Shown piece after piece: positions 1-7,927 of a stretch of DNA of 64,000 bases; position 1 is the stretch's first letter; each line of letters opens with the position of its first letter. Both the position numbers and the translations under genes were made by a program. This DNA comes from Arthrobacter_E sp044748305 (lineage in GTDB: Bacteria > Actinomycetota > Actinomycetes > Actinomycetales > Micrococcaceae). The stretch spans positions 124,001 through 188,000 of the forward strand of contig NZ_JBIVFT010000007.1 in assembly GCF_044748305.1 (NCBI RefSeq). Reading direction: 5' to 3'. The notes below the pieces were generated by a model that saw only the letters and a program-made list of their open reading frames with translations, searched no databases and was not told the origin of the DNA.

Positions 1-514
1 TCTTGCTGGCACTGCCGTTGAGCGTCACCTCATCCCCGCGCCCCTCGGAGACCAGGGACTCGTTCAGCACGTTGTTCACGTACTGCTGGGTGATGGTGGA
101 GGCGCCCTGACGGGAGCCGCGGGCCGTCGCCACGAGGGCGCGGGCGATACCGGTCGGGTCGACGCCGCCGTGTTCGTAGTAGCGGGAGTCCTCGATGGAG
201 ACCACGCCGTCCTTGACGAAGGGCGAGATGTCCTTCAGCGCGACGCGGGTGCGGTTCTCCGAAAAGAGGGTCGCGATCTCGGAGCCGTCGGCTGCGAGGA
301 CACGCGTCGCCTGTCCGGGGGGATTCACGGTCAGTTCGCCGGGCATGTCCTCAAAGAACTGCATGGAACCGCTGGCAGCGCTACCCGTGACAGCCGCGGC
401 CGGGACCAGAAGTCCGGCCACCAGGACCCCACAGATGGCACTGATGCCCAGAAACGCCACGATCTTCCCCAAGACCGTGGCCGTGTCAAATAGCGGATTC
501 TTCGCTTGAGCCAT
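1..514 (-). CDS. Class A penicillin-binding protein, N-terminal part (runs off the window)
   Basis: Peptidoglycan glycosyltransferase/transpeptidase of the cell envelope; only the first 171 codons are in the window. A short cytoplasmic stretch is followed by one membrane anchor (about residues 12-42). The GT51 transglycosylase domain then shows the catalytic-Glu motif IEDSRYYEHGGVD (Glu108) and the second motif QGASTITQQ (136-144). The transpeptidase domain lies outside. A TAGACT hexamer ends 7 nt before the ATG, so the transcript is probably leaderless. In mycobacteria ponA2 sits in the same neighbourhood as crp and the RidA-like gene, so this is probably a PonA2-type protein; that assignment is inference. 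Confidence 0.9.
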   Translation of the reverse strand, partial: MAQAKNPLFDTATVLGKIVAFLGISAICGVLVAGLLVPAAAVTGSAASGSMQFFEDMPGELTVNPPGQATRVLAADGSEIATLFSENRTRVALKDISPFVKDGVVSIEDSRYYEHGGVDPTGIARALVATARGSRQGASTITQQYVNNVLNESLVSEGRGDEVTLNGSASK

Positions 515-551
515 GTTTTCCAGTCTACCGGGAGCCATTACTCTTGACCTC

Positions 552-707
552 ATGAGCAAATGGGAGTACGCGACCGTACCGCTGATCATCCACGCAACGA
601 AGCAGATTCTGGACACCTGGGGCGAGGACGGCTGGGAGCTGGTCCAGGTGGTTCCCGGGCCGGACGGCAACGGTCTGGTGGCCTACCTCAAGAGGGAGAA
701 GGCCTGA
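552..707 (+). CDS. Small DUF4177-like protein
   Basis: A 51-residue protein with the pattern GEDGWELVQVVP typical of DUF4177-type small proteins; the function is unknown. The ATG at 552 is preferred to an upstream ATG at 513, because 513 lies against the PBP start and the extra residues do not resemble the family. It ends 3 nt before the RidA-like gene, so the two are probably co-transcribed. Divergent from the PBP gene. Confidence 0.75.
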   Translation: MSKWEYATVPLIIHATKQILDTWGEDGWELVQVVPGPDGNGLVAYLKREKA

Positions 708-710
708 GCT

Positions 711-1211
711 ATGTCTTCCCACGTCAACGCCGAAAACAGTGCGGTTGAGGCGCGCCTGGCCGAGCTCGGATTGAGCCTGCCGGAGGTCGCGGCGCCGGTC
801 GCGTCGTATGTGCCCGCCATGGTCAGTGGCAGCCACGTCTACACCGCGGGGCAGCTGCCGTTCATTGACGGCAAACTCCCAGTCACAGGAAAGGTCTCCG
901 CCGAGGGGACCGACGATACTGTCTCCCCTGAACGCGCCAAGGAACTCGCCGCCACGAGCATCATCAACGCCCTGGCTGCGGTGAAGAGCGTCATCGGCAA
1001 CCTGGATCGCGTGACCCGCATCGTCAAGGTGGTGGGTTTCGTCTCCTCAACCCCCGAGTTCACCGGTCAGCCCGCAGTCATCAACGGTGCATCCGAGCTT
1101 CTCGGCGAAGTCTTCGGTGAGGCCGGGCAGCATGCCCGTTCCGCCGTCGGCGTCGCCGTCCTCCCGCTGGATGCCCCCGTCGAGGTCGAACTCATCGCCG
1201 AGTTCGCCTGA
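711..1211 (+). CDS. RidA family protein
   Basis: A 166-residue protein of the YjgF/YER057c/UK114 (RidA) family. Classical members hydrolyse reactive enamine/imine intermediates made by PLP enzymes. The C-terminal ARSAVGVAVLPLDAPVEVE block matches the family signature and keeps the key arginine (Arg143). It is longer than the canonical protein of about 130 residues, as in the actinobacterial Rv3678c-like branch, so deaminase activity is not certain. Starts 3 nt after the DUF4177-like gene. Confidence 0.9.
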   Translation: MSSHVNAENSAVEARLAELGLSLPEVAAPVASYVPAMVSGSHVYTAGQLPFIDGKLPVTGKVSAEGTDDTVSPERAKELAATSIINALAAVKSVIGNLDRVTRIVKVVGFVSSTPEFTGQPAVINGASELLGEVFGEAGQHARSAVGVAVLPLDAPVEVELIAEFA

Positions 1212-1235
1212 GTCGTCAGAAAAGGCGAGTACGCA

Positions 1236-2156
1236 GTGCCCCACGCAATGAAGCGACTCTTCGAGTTGCCGGTCCATTTCGAGAACGCCGCGCGCAGCTG
1301 GCTTGAGCACGGAGAACGCACCCCTGCGGCTCCCCGGCTGGCCTCCAGCGTCGTGCTGATCAAGGACACCCCGGACGGGATGTCCGTCTGGCTCGGCTAC
1401 CGGGGGGACTCCTCGCCGCTGGGCGTGGTCTCCTTCCCGGGCGGCTCCGTGGACGAGCACGACGACGACCCCATGCCGTGGCTGGGCCCGTCGCCGGCTC
1501 AGTGGGCCGAGTCGCTCGGGACCACCGACGTCGCCCTCGCGCGGCGCCACGTGGTCGCCGCGATCCGGGAGCTCTTCGAGGAGACCGGAGTCCTGCTCGC
1601 GGGCCCCGACGCGAGCAGCACGGCCACCGTGACCAATCCGCAGGAGTGGATGGCGGCCCGCGAGGCCATCGCCGCGCACGAGAAGACCCTGGCGGATGTG
1701 CTGGACCGCCGCGGTCTGGCGCTGCGCACGGATCTCCTGAGGCCATTGGTCCACTGGCTCAGCCCCGATTTCGCTCACCGCCGCTTCGATACCCGGTACT
1801 TCGCCGCCACCCTTCCCCTGGGACAGGAACCGAAGCTGCTGGCCAGCAAGGGGCAGTGGGGCCGTTGGGTCTGTGCTCCCCGGCTTCTGGCCGAACGGAG
1901 TGGATCCGCGCTGGGCGATGAGATCGATCAGGACACCACACGCGGCCGGACGCTGGGTCAGCTGCTCGTTCCCGGGGTGGAGATCATCCTGGAGAAGCTG
2001 GGCAATGCCAAGGGCTGCGTGGCCTATCTCAGCCACAAGCGGAGCACTCACGCCTACCAGCCGCGGCTGGTGGAGGCGGATGGGCGGCTCCGGCTCGAGG
2101 TGGAGCCGCCGAGCCCGCCGGCCACCACGGTCCTGCCGGTGATCCCGCACGACTGA
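1236..2156 (+). CDS. NUDIX hydrolase with an insertion in the NUDIX box
   Basis: A 306-residue putative nucleoside-diphosphate-X hydrolase. FPGG (67-70) and RELFEETG (111-118) are the two halves of the NUDIX box. About 40 residues are inserted between them, as in NUDT19-like and CoA-pyrophosphatase-related branches; the substrate is unknown. The start is either GTG at 1236 or ATG at 1248 (302 residues), with a weak purine-rich stretch at about 1219-1228. It follows RidA by 24 nt and ends against a long palindrome separating it from convergent glxR. Confidence 0.88.
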   Translation: MPHAMKRLFELPVHFENAARSWLEHGERTPAAPRLASSVVLIKDTPDGMSVWLGYRGDSSPLGVVSFPGGSVDEHDDDPMPWLGPSPAQWAESLGTTDVALARRHVVAAIRELFEETGVLLAGPDASSTATVTNPQEWMAAREAIAAHEKTLADVLDRRGLALRTDLLRPLVHWLSPDFAHRRFDTRYFAATLPLGQEPKLLASKGQWGRWVCAPRLLAERSGSALGDEIDQDTTRGRTLGQLLVPGVEIILEKLGNAKGCVAYLSHKRSTHAYQPRLVEADGRLRLEVEPPSPPATTVLPVIPHD

Positions 2157-2159
2157 AAC

Positions 2160-2217
2160 CCCTGTACGCGAAAGCGGCCCGTCACCTCGAGGTGACGGGC
2201 CGCTTTCGCGTACAGGG
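2160..2217. repeat. Perfect 58-bp palindrome between convergent genes (bidirectional terminator or REP-like)
   Basis: Arms 2160-2188 and 2189-2217 are exact reverse complements: 29 bp each with no unpaired centre, centred on CTCGAG. It lies between the stop codons of the NUDIX gene and glxR. The outer part TTTCGCGTACAGG is repeated directly at about 2222-2233. There is no T-tract. It could form a very stable hairpin in either transcript or a DNA cruciform. Confidence 0.9.
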
Positions 2218-2252
2218 CGTTTTCGCGTACAGGCCGCTCTCGCCCACAGGGG

Positions 2253-2930
2253 TCAGCGGGAACGCTGGCGCAGACGCTGCATGTCCAGGATGACGACGGC
2301 GCGTGCTTCCAGACGCAGCCAGCCGCGCTGGACGAACTCGGCCAGTGCCTTGTTGACGGTCTCGCGGGAAGCGCCGACCAGCTGGGCGAGTTCCTCCTGC
2401 GTGAGTTCGTGTGCCACGAGGATGCCGTCCGTGGCCGGTCGGCCGAAGCGGTCGGCGAGGTCCAGAAGGGCCTTGGCGACGCGGCCGGGCACGTCGGAGA
2501 ACACCAGGTCCGAGAGCGAGTCGTTGGTGCGGCGCAGTCGGCGGGCCAGAGCCTGGAGCAACTGGGCGGAGACCTCAGGACGGGTGCGCAGAAGGGAGTT
2601 CAGGCTCTCGTTCTTCAAGCCGGCCAGACGGGTCTCGGAGACCGCGGTGGCGGTGGCGGTCCGTGGGCTCGGATCGAAGAGCGCCATCTCGCCGAAGAGC
2701 TCGCCCGGGCCCAGGATCGCCAGCAGGGATTCACGGCCATCCGCGGAGGTGCGGCCGAGCTTCACCTTGCCGGAGACGATGAAGTAGAGCTGATCGCCCT
2801 GATCACCCTCGCGGAAGACAGACGCGCCACGGGAGAGATCCACCTCGCTCAGCTCATCAGTGAGCAGGCGGAAGGCGTCGTCATCCAATGTCGCGAAAAG
2901 CGGTGCCCGGCGCAGTACCTCGATGTCCAT
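2253..2930 (-). CDS. glxR: Crp/Fnr-family cAMP-responsive regulator, GlxR type
   Basis: Global transcription factor of 225 residues. The cyclic-nucleotide domain comes first, with phosphate-binding cassette GELFGEMALFDPSPRTA (76-92) keeping Glu81 and Arg90, which contact cAMP in Crp. A dimerisation helix follows, then a winged HTH with recognition helix around TQEELAQLVGASRETVNKAL (177-196). The ATG at 2930 is chosen because AGGAGA lies 5 nt upstream. Length equals GlxR/Crp of corynebacteria and mycobacteria. Candidate sites in this window lie upstream of acs and of the sugar-binding protein. Divergent from marP. Confidence 0.93.
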   Translation of the reverse strand: MDIEVLRRAPLFATLDDDAFRLLTDELSEVDLSRGASVFREGDQGDQLYFIVSGKVKLGRTSADGRESLLAILGPGELFGEMALFDPSPRTATATAVSETRLAGLKNESLNSLLRTRPEVSAQLLQALARRLRRTNDSLSDLVFSDVPGRVAKALLDLADRFGRPATDGILVAHELTQEELAQLVGASRETVNKALAEFVQRGWLRLEARAVVILDMQRLRQRSR

Positions 2931-3063
2931 GTAATCTCCTCTGAAAGTTGACGCTGAACACATTCTTTCAGAAAATGCCGTCCGATGCTCAGGAGGGGCC
3001 CGCGCGCCCCCGGCTGAAGGGGCCACCGTAGGGCTTTCCCGGGAAAATGTCAGGCGCGCTCAG

Positions 3064-3101
3064 TACGATGGCACAGGTGGAGTTCACGGCCGGTGAACTC
3101 C
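3064..3101 (+). promoter_or_regulatory. marP upstream hexamer and small inverted repeat
   Basis: TACGAT at 3064-3069 could be a -10 element. Just downstream, GGAGTTCAC (3079-3087) and GTGAACTCC (3093-3101) form 9-bp inverted arms around 5 nt. They would lie at the very 5' end of the marP mRNA, as an RNA hairpin or an operator. No known consensus is matched. Confidence 0.35.
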
Positions 3102-3149
3102 TGAGACAGCCATGAATGGCGTGTCCGAGACCTGTGGAAGGAGATGCGC

Positions 3150-4334
3150 ATGTTCGGCCTGACCGTCCTGGACCTCGTCCTGCTGGCAACGCTGCTCTCC
3201 TACGCCGTGTACGGCTTCCGCAACGGGTTCCTCGTCACGGTCGGCGGCATCGTGGGCTTCGCTCTCGGCGCGCTCGCGGCCTTCTTCGCCATGCCCCTGG
3301 TCAGCTCGCTCGTCCCGGATTCCCGGTGGCGGCTCACGGCGGTGGTCGCCACTGCCGTCGTACTCGTCGTGCTGGGCAACAGTCTTGGCGCGTCCGTCGG
3401 ACACCGTATGCGTTCGGCGCGCGCCGCTCGGGCGCTCAGCGGCCTGGACCGGCTTGCCGGGGCTGCGGCCAGCGTCGTGATGACCGCGCTGGTCATGTCC
3501 TTGCTGGCTTTCGGGATCAACTCCATGGGCGTGCCCCTCATCTCCCAGCAGGTGGCCAGTTCGCGGGTCATCCGGTTCATCGACGGCGCCACTCCGGCCC
3601 CGGTCCAGGGAGCCATGGCCCAATTGCGCTCCAGCCTCATGGGGGAGGGAATCCCCAAGCTGATCGAAGGCGCCCAGCCTTTGCTGACCGGCCCGGCACC
3701 CGTCGGTTCGGCGGACACTCCGGCCCTGCAGGCTGCTTCGCAATCGGTTCTGAAGATCACGGGAACCGCCTACCAGTGCGGGCAGAACCAGACCGGCACC
3801 GGCTTCGTGGTCTCCCCGGAGCGTGTTGTGACCAATGCTCACGTGGTGGCCGGCGTGAGCGAACCGGTGGTCGAATCCACCAGCGGTGCCGCCCTGGCGG
3901 CCCGGGTGGTGTACTTCGACCCCCAGAAGGACCTTGCGGTTCTCGCGGTCAATGGTCTGTCGGCGAACCCGCTGCCCTTGCGTACGAATCTGCCGAGTGG
4001 CAGCGAGGCGGCATTCGAGGGCTACCCGCACGGTGGCCCGTTCCAGGCCAAGCCCGCCCGTGTCCAAGGCATCTCCCAGGTGGACATCTCGGACATCTAC
4101 GGAAGCAACCAGGTCATGAGCGACGTCTACCAGATCGCCGGTGACGTCCAGCCGGGCAACTCCGGCGGTCCGCTGCTGAGCACGGACGGCAAGGTGGCGG
4201 GGGTGGTGTTCGCGAAGGCCAGCAGCACCAGCAACGTGGGCTTCGCCATCACCATGGACAACCTCAAGCCTGTCGCCACGCGCGCCCCGACGTTGGACAC
4301 TCCGGTCTCACCCGGTCAATGCACCAAGAAGTGA
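3150..4334 (+). CDS. marP: MarP-like membrane serine protease
   Basis: Periplasmic-facing serine protease with an N-terminal colicin-V-production-type membrane domain (four hydrophobic segments in about the first 125 residues) and a C-terminal chymotrypsin-fold domain. The catalytic triad is visible: His231 in TNAHVVAG, Asp261 in QKDLAVLAV and Ser338 in QPGNSGGPLL. In M. tuberculosis MarP is needed for acid resistance. ATGs occur at 3144 and 3150. GGAAGGAG at 3136-3143 abuts the first and is 6 nt from the second, so 3150 is chosen (394 residues). In mycobacteria marP also lies near crp and nth. Confidence 0.92.
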   Translation: MFGLTVLDLVLLATLLSYAVYGFRNGFLVTVGGIVGFALGALAAFFAMPLVSSLVPDSRWRLTAVVATAVVLVVLGNSLGASVGHRMRSARAARALSGLDRLAGAAASVVMTALVMSLLAFGINSMGVPLISQQVASSRVIRFIDGATPAPVQGAMAQLRSSLMGEGIPKLIEGAQPLLTGPAPVGSADTPALQAASQSVLKITGTAYQCGQNQTGTGFVVSPERVVTNAHVVAGVSEPVVESTSGAALAARVVYFDPQKDLAVLAVNGLSANPLPLRTNLPSGSEAAFEGYPHGGPFQAKPARVQGISQVDISDIYGSNQVMSDVYQIAGDVQPGNSGGPLLSTDGKVAGVVFAKASSTSNVGFAITMDNLKPVATRAPTLDTPVSPGQCTKK

Positions 4335-4354
4335 CCACGCTCGGCGGCTGAGCC

Positions 4355-4912
4355 TCAGTGCAGACGCCGCCGGATCCCTGCCAGTCGTTCCGTGAAGCCC
4401 GGAGGCAGCGGAGACGGCAAGTCATCGACGTCGAACCATCCGATGTGCTTGGATTCCTCGCTGCTCCGGACAGGAGGGGTTCCCGCCGTCAGGGCGACGA
4501 CGCCGATATCCAGGTGCGAGCTGCAATGCCCGAAGGAACCTGAAAGCTCGTGGTGGTCGAGATCGGCCACCCGGATCCCCTGCAGCTGGGCAGGGGACAG
4601 GCCGGTCTCCTCCTCGACTTCCCGCAGTGCCGCCGCTTTGAGCGAATCGTCCCCGTCTTCGAGATGCCCGCCGGGCTGCACCCAGAATCCTCCTTTCCCG
4701 TGGAAGAGCAGGAGCAGGCGTCGCAACTCGTCGTCGAAGACGAAGGTGCTCGCCGTGAGATGGGTGCGCAAGGGGTGGCGAGTGAGCACATCCTGACCGT
4801 GCGCCAGCCAGGTCCGGAACTCGTTCTGGGCGGAGGCCTCGCGGTCTGTGAGCGGTTCCCAGGAATTGATGGCGTCCGAGGCGGAGTCCAGGAGCGTCAC
4901 GGAGTCAGGCAT
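4355..4912 (-). CDS. NUDIX hydrolase
   Basis: A 185-residue NUDIX protein. The box is readable as QPGGHLEDGDDSLKAA followed by LREVEEETGL, with all acidic metal ligands. Its ATG overlaps the aroQ stop by 8 nt (ATGCCTGA), so it is translationally coupled to aroQ; longer start choices would run antisense-like through aroQ and are rejected. Substrate unknown; the fold resembles 8-oxo-dGTP or Ap4A type hydrolases, but nothing here decides it. Confidence 0.88.
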   Translation of the reverse strand: MPDSVTLLDSASDAINSWEPLTDREASAQNEFRTWLAHGQDVLTRHPLRTHLTASTFVFDDELRRLLLLFHGKGGFWVQPGGHLEDGDDSLKAAALREVEEETGLSPAQLQGIRVADLDHHELSGSFGHCSSHLDIGVVALTAGTPPVRSSEESKHIGWFDVDDLPSPLPPGFTERLAGIRRRLH

Positions 4913-5357
4913 CCCGCTCGGCGAGGTAGTCGACGGCGAAGCGATAACCCAGGACTCCCGCGCCGGCGATGACCGCCTCGCAGACGCCTGAAAGGTAGGA
5001 GAGGTGACGGAACTCTTCGCGCTGGTGCACATTGGTGATGTGAACCTCGACGGCGGGCAGCGCGACGGCGGCGACGGCGTCACGCAACGCGACGGAGGTG
5101 TGCGTGTAGGCGCCGGCGTTGATGACGATCCCGAGAGCGTCCTGCCGGGCGTCGTGGATGGCGTCCACGAGTGAGCCCTCATGATTGGACTGCACCGACC
5201 TGATGCTCAGGCCGTGGCGTGCGGCTGCGGCCTCGCAGAGGTGTTCGACATCGGCCAGCGTCGCAGATCCGTACTTCTCGGGTTCGCGGACTCCCAGAAG
5301 ATTCAGATTGGGGCCGTTGAGCACCAGGATGGTCTTGCGCACGGTGGTGTCGGTCAT
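4905..5357 (-). CDS. aroQ: 3-dehydroquinate dehydratase, type II
   Basis: Converts 3-dehydroquinate to 3-dehydroshikimate in the shikimate pathway. The 150 residues are the usual size. Family motifs: LVLNGPNLNLLGVREPEKYG at the N-terminus (active-site Tyr on the flexible loop), SNHEGSLVDAIH, INAGAYTHTSVALRDA and VEVHITNVHQREEFRHLSY. TACTGT at 5364-5369 lies 6 nt before the ATG, so a leaderless transcript is likely. Another shikimate-pathway gene (DAHP synthase) is near the other end of the window. Confidence 0.96.
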   Translation of the reverse strand: MTDTTVRKTILVLNGPNLNLLGVREPEKYGSATLADVEHLCEAAAARHGLSIRSVQSNHEGSLVDAIHDARQDALGIVINAGAYTHTSVALRDAVAAVALPAVEVHITNVHQREEFRHLSYLSGVCEAVIAGAGVLGYRFAVDYLAERDA

Positions 5358-5419
5358 CTTTTCACAGTAGCCCTCAGCGGGGCCTCTCCGCGAGATGACG
5401 CCACTGGTAGCCTCGGGTC

Positions 5420-6085
5420 ATGTCACTTGTACTCGTCACAGGGGCCGCACGGGCCAACAGCATCGCGGCCGGCATCGTCCCGCGGCTGCGGAGCGACGGC
5501 TGGGACGTGGTGACCAGCGAACTCGAGTCCGGCGACTATCCCTGCGATCTCTCAGAACCCTCTGCTCCGGGTGCCCTGATCGAGCGTGTGCAGCGTGAGA
5601 GGGGCCTGCTGTCCGGCCTCGTCCTGAGCCACGCGCACGACGTCGAATCGGGCATCCTCGACACCACGGCTGAGAGTTTCGATAAACACGTCGCCGTGAA
5701 TGCCCGGGCCACCCTGCTCCTCATCGCGGCGTTCGCGCGACAGGTCGACGCGGGCGGCGGGGCGATCGTCGCATTCACGAGCGACCACACCACCGGCAAC
5801 CTCCCATACGGTGCGTCGAAGGGTGCTCTCGACAGGATCGTCATCTCGGCCGCCCGGGAACTGGGACCGAAGCTGATCTCCGCCAATGTCGTGAACCCTG
5901 GTCCGATCGACACCGGCTGGATGAGCGATGAGACGCGTGAGTCGTTACTGGCCTATCAGCCGTCGGGAAGGGCCGGAACGCCCAGGGACATCGCGGCCGT
6001 CACCTCGTTCCTGCTTTCGGACGAAGGACGCTGGATCAGTGGCCAGCTGCTGCACGCGGACGGCGGTTTTTCCGCGAAATTCTGA
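5420..6085 (+). CDS. Short-chain dehydrogenase/reductase
   Basis: A 221-residue SDR with Rossmann start LVLVTGAARANSIA, a variant of the TGxxxGxG cofactor motif in which the later glycines are replaced. The catalytic Tyr-Lys pair sits in PYGASKGAL, and the NPGPIDTGWM segment plus the C-terminal GQLLHADGGFS are typical of the family. TAGCCT at 5408-5413 ends 6 nt before the ATG, suggesting a leaderless mRNA. Substrate unknown. The degenerate nucleotide-binding loop makes cofactor preference uncertain. Confidence 0.88.
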   Translation: MSLVLVTGAARANSIAAGIVPRLRSDGWDVVTSELESGDYPCDLSEPSAPGALIERVQRERGLLSGLVLSHAHDVESGILDTTAESFDKHVAVNARATLLLIAAFARQVDAGGGAIVAFTSDHTTGNLPYGASKGALDRIVISAARELGPKLISANVVNPGPIDTGWMSDETRESLLAYQPSGRAGTPRDIAAVTSFLLSDEGRWISGQLLHADGGFSAKF

Positions 6086-6116
6086 TTCGCGGGCCGGGCG
6101 CCGAAGCGGGATGGAT

Positions 6117-6920
6117 TCAGCCCGGCAGCGGAGCGATGGTCAGTTTCCTGATGCTTTCCTGCAGGGTGCTCCGCGCGTTCTGACCGAGGCCTGGATCGGT
6201 GATGAGTTCGTCGGCTTGCTCAAGGGCCGCGATACTGCTGATGCCCTGCACACCCCACTTGGAGTGGTCCGCCACCACCACGAGCTTGCGGCTGGAGGAG
6301 ATGAACGCCCGGTCCGTTTCAGCCTCCAGCACATTGGGGGTGCTGAAGCCCGCCTGAGCGTCCATGCCATGAACCCCGAGGAAGGTCACGTCCAGATTGA
6401 TGGTCTTCAGGGCACCGGTGGCGAGTGGCCCCACGAGTGCGTCGGAAGCGGTTCGCTGCCCGCCGATCAGGATCACATCGGTCCGCGAGTTCACCGTGGT
6501 GGATCGGTAGAAGATCTCCGCGGTGCGGATCGAGTTGGTGACCACGGTGATCGCCGGGCCCTTGACCAGTTCCTGGGCCAGAGCCCAGGTGGTCGTTCCG
6601 GCGCTCAGGCCGACGGCCATGCCCTCGGTGATACGTTGGGCCGCGATACCGGCGATGGCCTGTTTCTCCGTCGTGAACTGTGTGGACTTCAGTTCGAAGC
6701 CCGGCTCATGGGTTCCGGCGTCGCCGAGGATCTTGGCGCCACCGTGAATCCTTTCGAGCAGACCGGAGTCACTGAGGGATTCGATGTCGCGCCGGACCGT
6801 CATGGCCGAGACCTTGAGCGCGTCCGCCAGATCGGAGACTTTGACGATGCGTTCCTTCTGGACCATTTCCAGGATGGCCTGGTGCCGGGCGGCTTGCAGC
6901 ATGTGCGACTCGCTCCTCAT
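6117..6920 (-). CDS. DeoR/GlpR-family transcriptional regulator
   Basis: A 267-residue regulator. N-terminal DeoR HTH: RHQAILEMVQKERIVKVSDL then ALKVSAMTVRRDIESLSDSGLLERIHGGA. The C-terminal sugar-phosphate-sensing DeoR domain has the ISAGTTTWALAQEL-like segment LSAGTTTWALAQELVKG. A GGGAG sequence 7 nt upstream supports the ATG at 6920. It is the last gene of the leftward ABC-importer operon (65 nt after the permease), so it probably represses that operon in response to a phosphorylated sugar. Confidence 0.9.
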   Translation of the reverse strand: MRSESHMLQAARHQAILEMVQKERIVKVSDLADALKVSAMTVRRDIESLSDSGLLERIHGGAKILGDAGTHEPGFELKSTQFTTEKQAIAGIAAQRITEGMAVGLSAGTTTWALAQELVKGPAITVVTNSIRTAEIFYRSTTVNSRTDVILIGGQRTASDALVGPLATGALKTINLDVTFLGVHGMDAQAGFSTPNVLEAETDRAFISSSRKLVVVADHSKWGVQGISSIAALEQADELITDPGLGQNARSTLQESIRKLTIAPLPG

Positions 6921-6985
6921 GATCGTCTCCCTGTATCTGCATGAAGTCTAGTGCGGTGGGGACGGCCCCCTGCGGAGGGCATCGC

Positions 6986-7927
6986 TCATCCTTTGCTGGC
7001 TCCCAGGGTCAGTCCGGCCACGAGCTGACGCTGCAGGAGCAGATAGATGACCAGCGTGGGGATGACGGTGATGACCGCACCGGCGGCGAGCAGGTTGTAG
7101 TCGTTGAAGAACTGCCCCTGGAGGTTGTTGATCGCCGTCGTGACCGGCAGCCGGTCACCGTTCTGGATGAAGAGCAGAGGCCAGAAGAAGTCGTTGTAGA
7201 TGAAGATGACTTCAAGGGTGCCGAGTGCGGCGAAGGCCGGCCGGCAGAGCGGCATGATGATCTCCCAGTACTGCCGCCAGAGGCCTGCACCGTCCACCAG
7301 GGCCGCCTCGGTCAGATCGGGTGAGAGGGCTTTCATGTAGTTGGACAGCACGAAGGTGCAGAATCCGATCTGGAATGCCGTATTCACCGCGATCACCGAG
7401 ATGTAGGTGTTGAGCATATTGCCGGAGTCGCTGATGGCGTAGGGGACCTCGAAGTGTTTCATCATGAGGAACAGGGGCGCCGCGAGCACCTGAGGGGGCA
7501 AGAGGTTTCCCGCTGTGAACATGATCAGCAGCGTGATGTTGAACTTCCAGTTCACCCTGCTGACCGCGAATGCCATGAGCGAGGCGAGGAACAAGGTCAG
7601 GAACACGGCGGGCACCGTGATGATCACCGAGTTCCAGAAGTACTTCGAGAAGCCGCCCTGGGTCCAGGCCTGGACGAAGTTATCCAGATTGAAAGGTCCC
7701 TGGATGCTGAAGTAGCCGTACTGGTTGGTGGCCCAGCTGGGCCGGAGGGCGGTGTACAGCGCCCAGCCGAGCGGCACGAGCCACATGACGGCCATCACCA
7801 CGAGGAAGAGATGTGTCCCGTAGTGGCGCTTCCCCTTGTTCTTGGCGCGTCCGGCGTCGTTGACGACGACGGCGGCGGACGCGCGGCGTTCGGAGGTGCG
7901 GGACTGCGGTGCTGCAGTGCTGCTCAC
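6986..7927 (-). CDS. Carbohydrate ABC transporter permease (MalG type)
   Basis: Inner-membrane permease of a CUT1-type sugar importer, 313 residues. Six hydrophobic segments follow a basic cytoplasmic tail of about 35 residues. The EAA loop is EAALVDGAGLWRQYWEIIMPL, which docks the ATPase. Overlaps the MalF-type gene by 4 nt. No ATP-binding subunit is encoded in this operon, so a shared MsiK-like ATPase elsewhere is probably used, as is common in actinobacteria. Confidence 0.93.
   Translation of the reverse strand: MSSTAAPQSRTSERRASAAVVVNDAGRAKNKGKRHYGTHLFLVVMAVMWLVPLGWALYTALRPSWATNQYGYFSIQGPFNLDNFVQAWTQGGFSKYFWNSVIITVPAVFLTLFLASLMAFAVSRVNWKFNITLLIMFTAGNLLPPQVLAAPLFLMMKHFEVPYAISDSGNMLNTYISVIAVNTAFQIGFCTFVLSNYMKALSPDLTEAALVDGAGLWRQYWEIIMPLCRPAFAALGTLEVIFIYNDFFWPLLFIQNGDRLPVTTAINNLQGQFFNDYNLLAAGAVITVIPTLVIYLLLQRQLVAGLTLGASKG

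Noticed and set aside
1047..2150. Long minus-strand open frame opposite the NUDIX gene
   Set aside because: Product is Arg/Gly/His-rich without any domain, and it is wholly antisense to a well-supported NUDIX gene; typical GC-rich shadow frame.
2222..2252. Start of a repeat array or CRISPR-like array
   Set aside because: Only one extra partial copy of the palindrome arm; no regular spacers.
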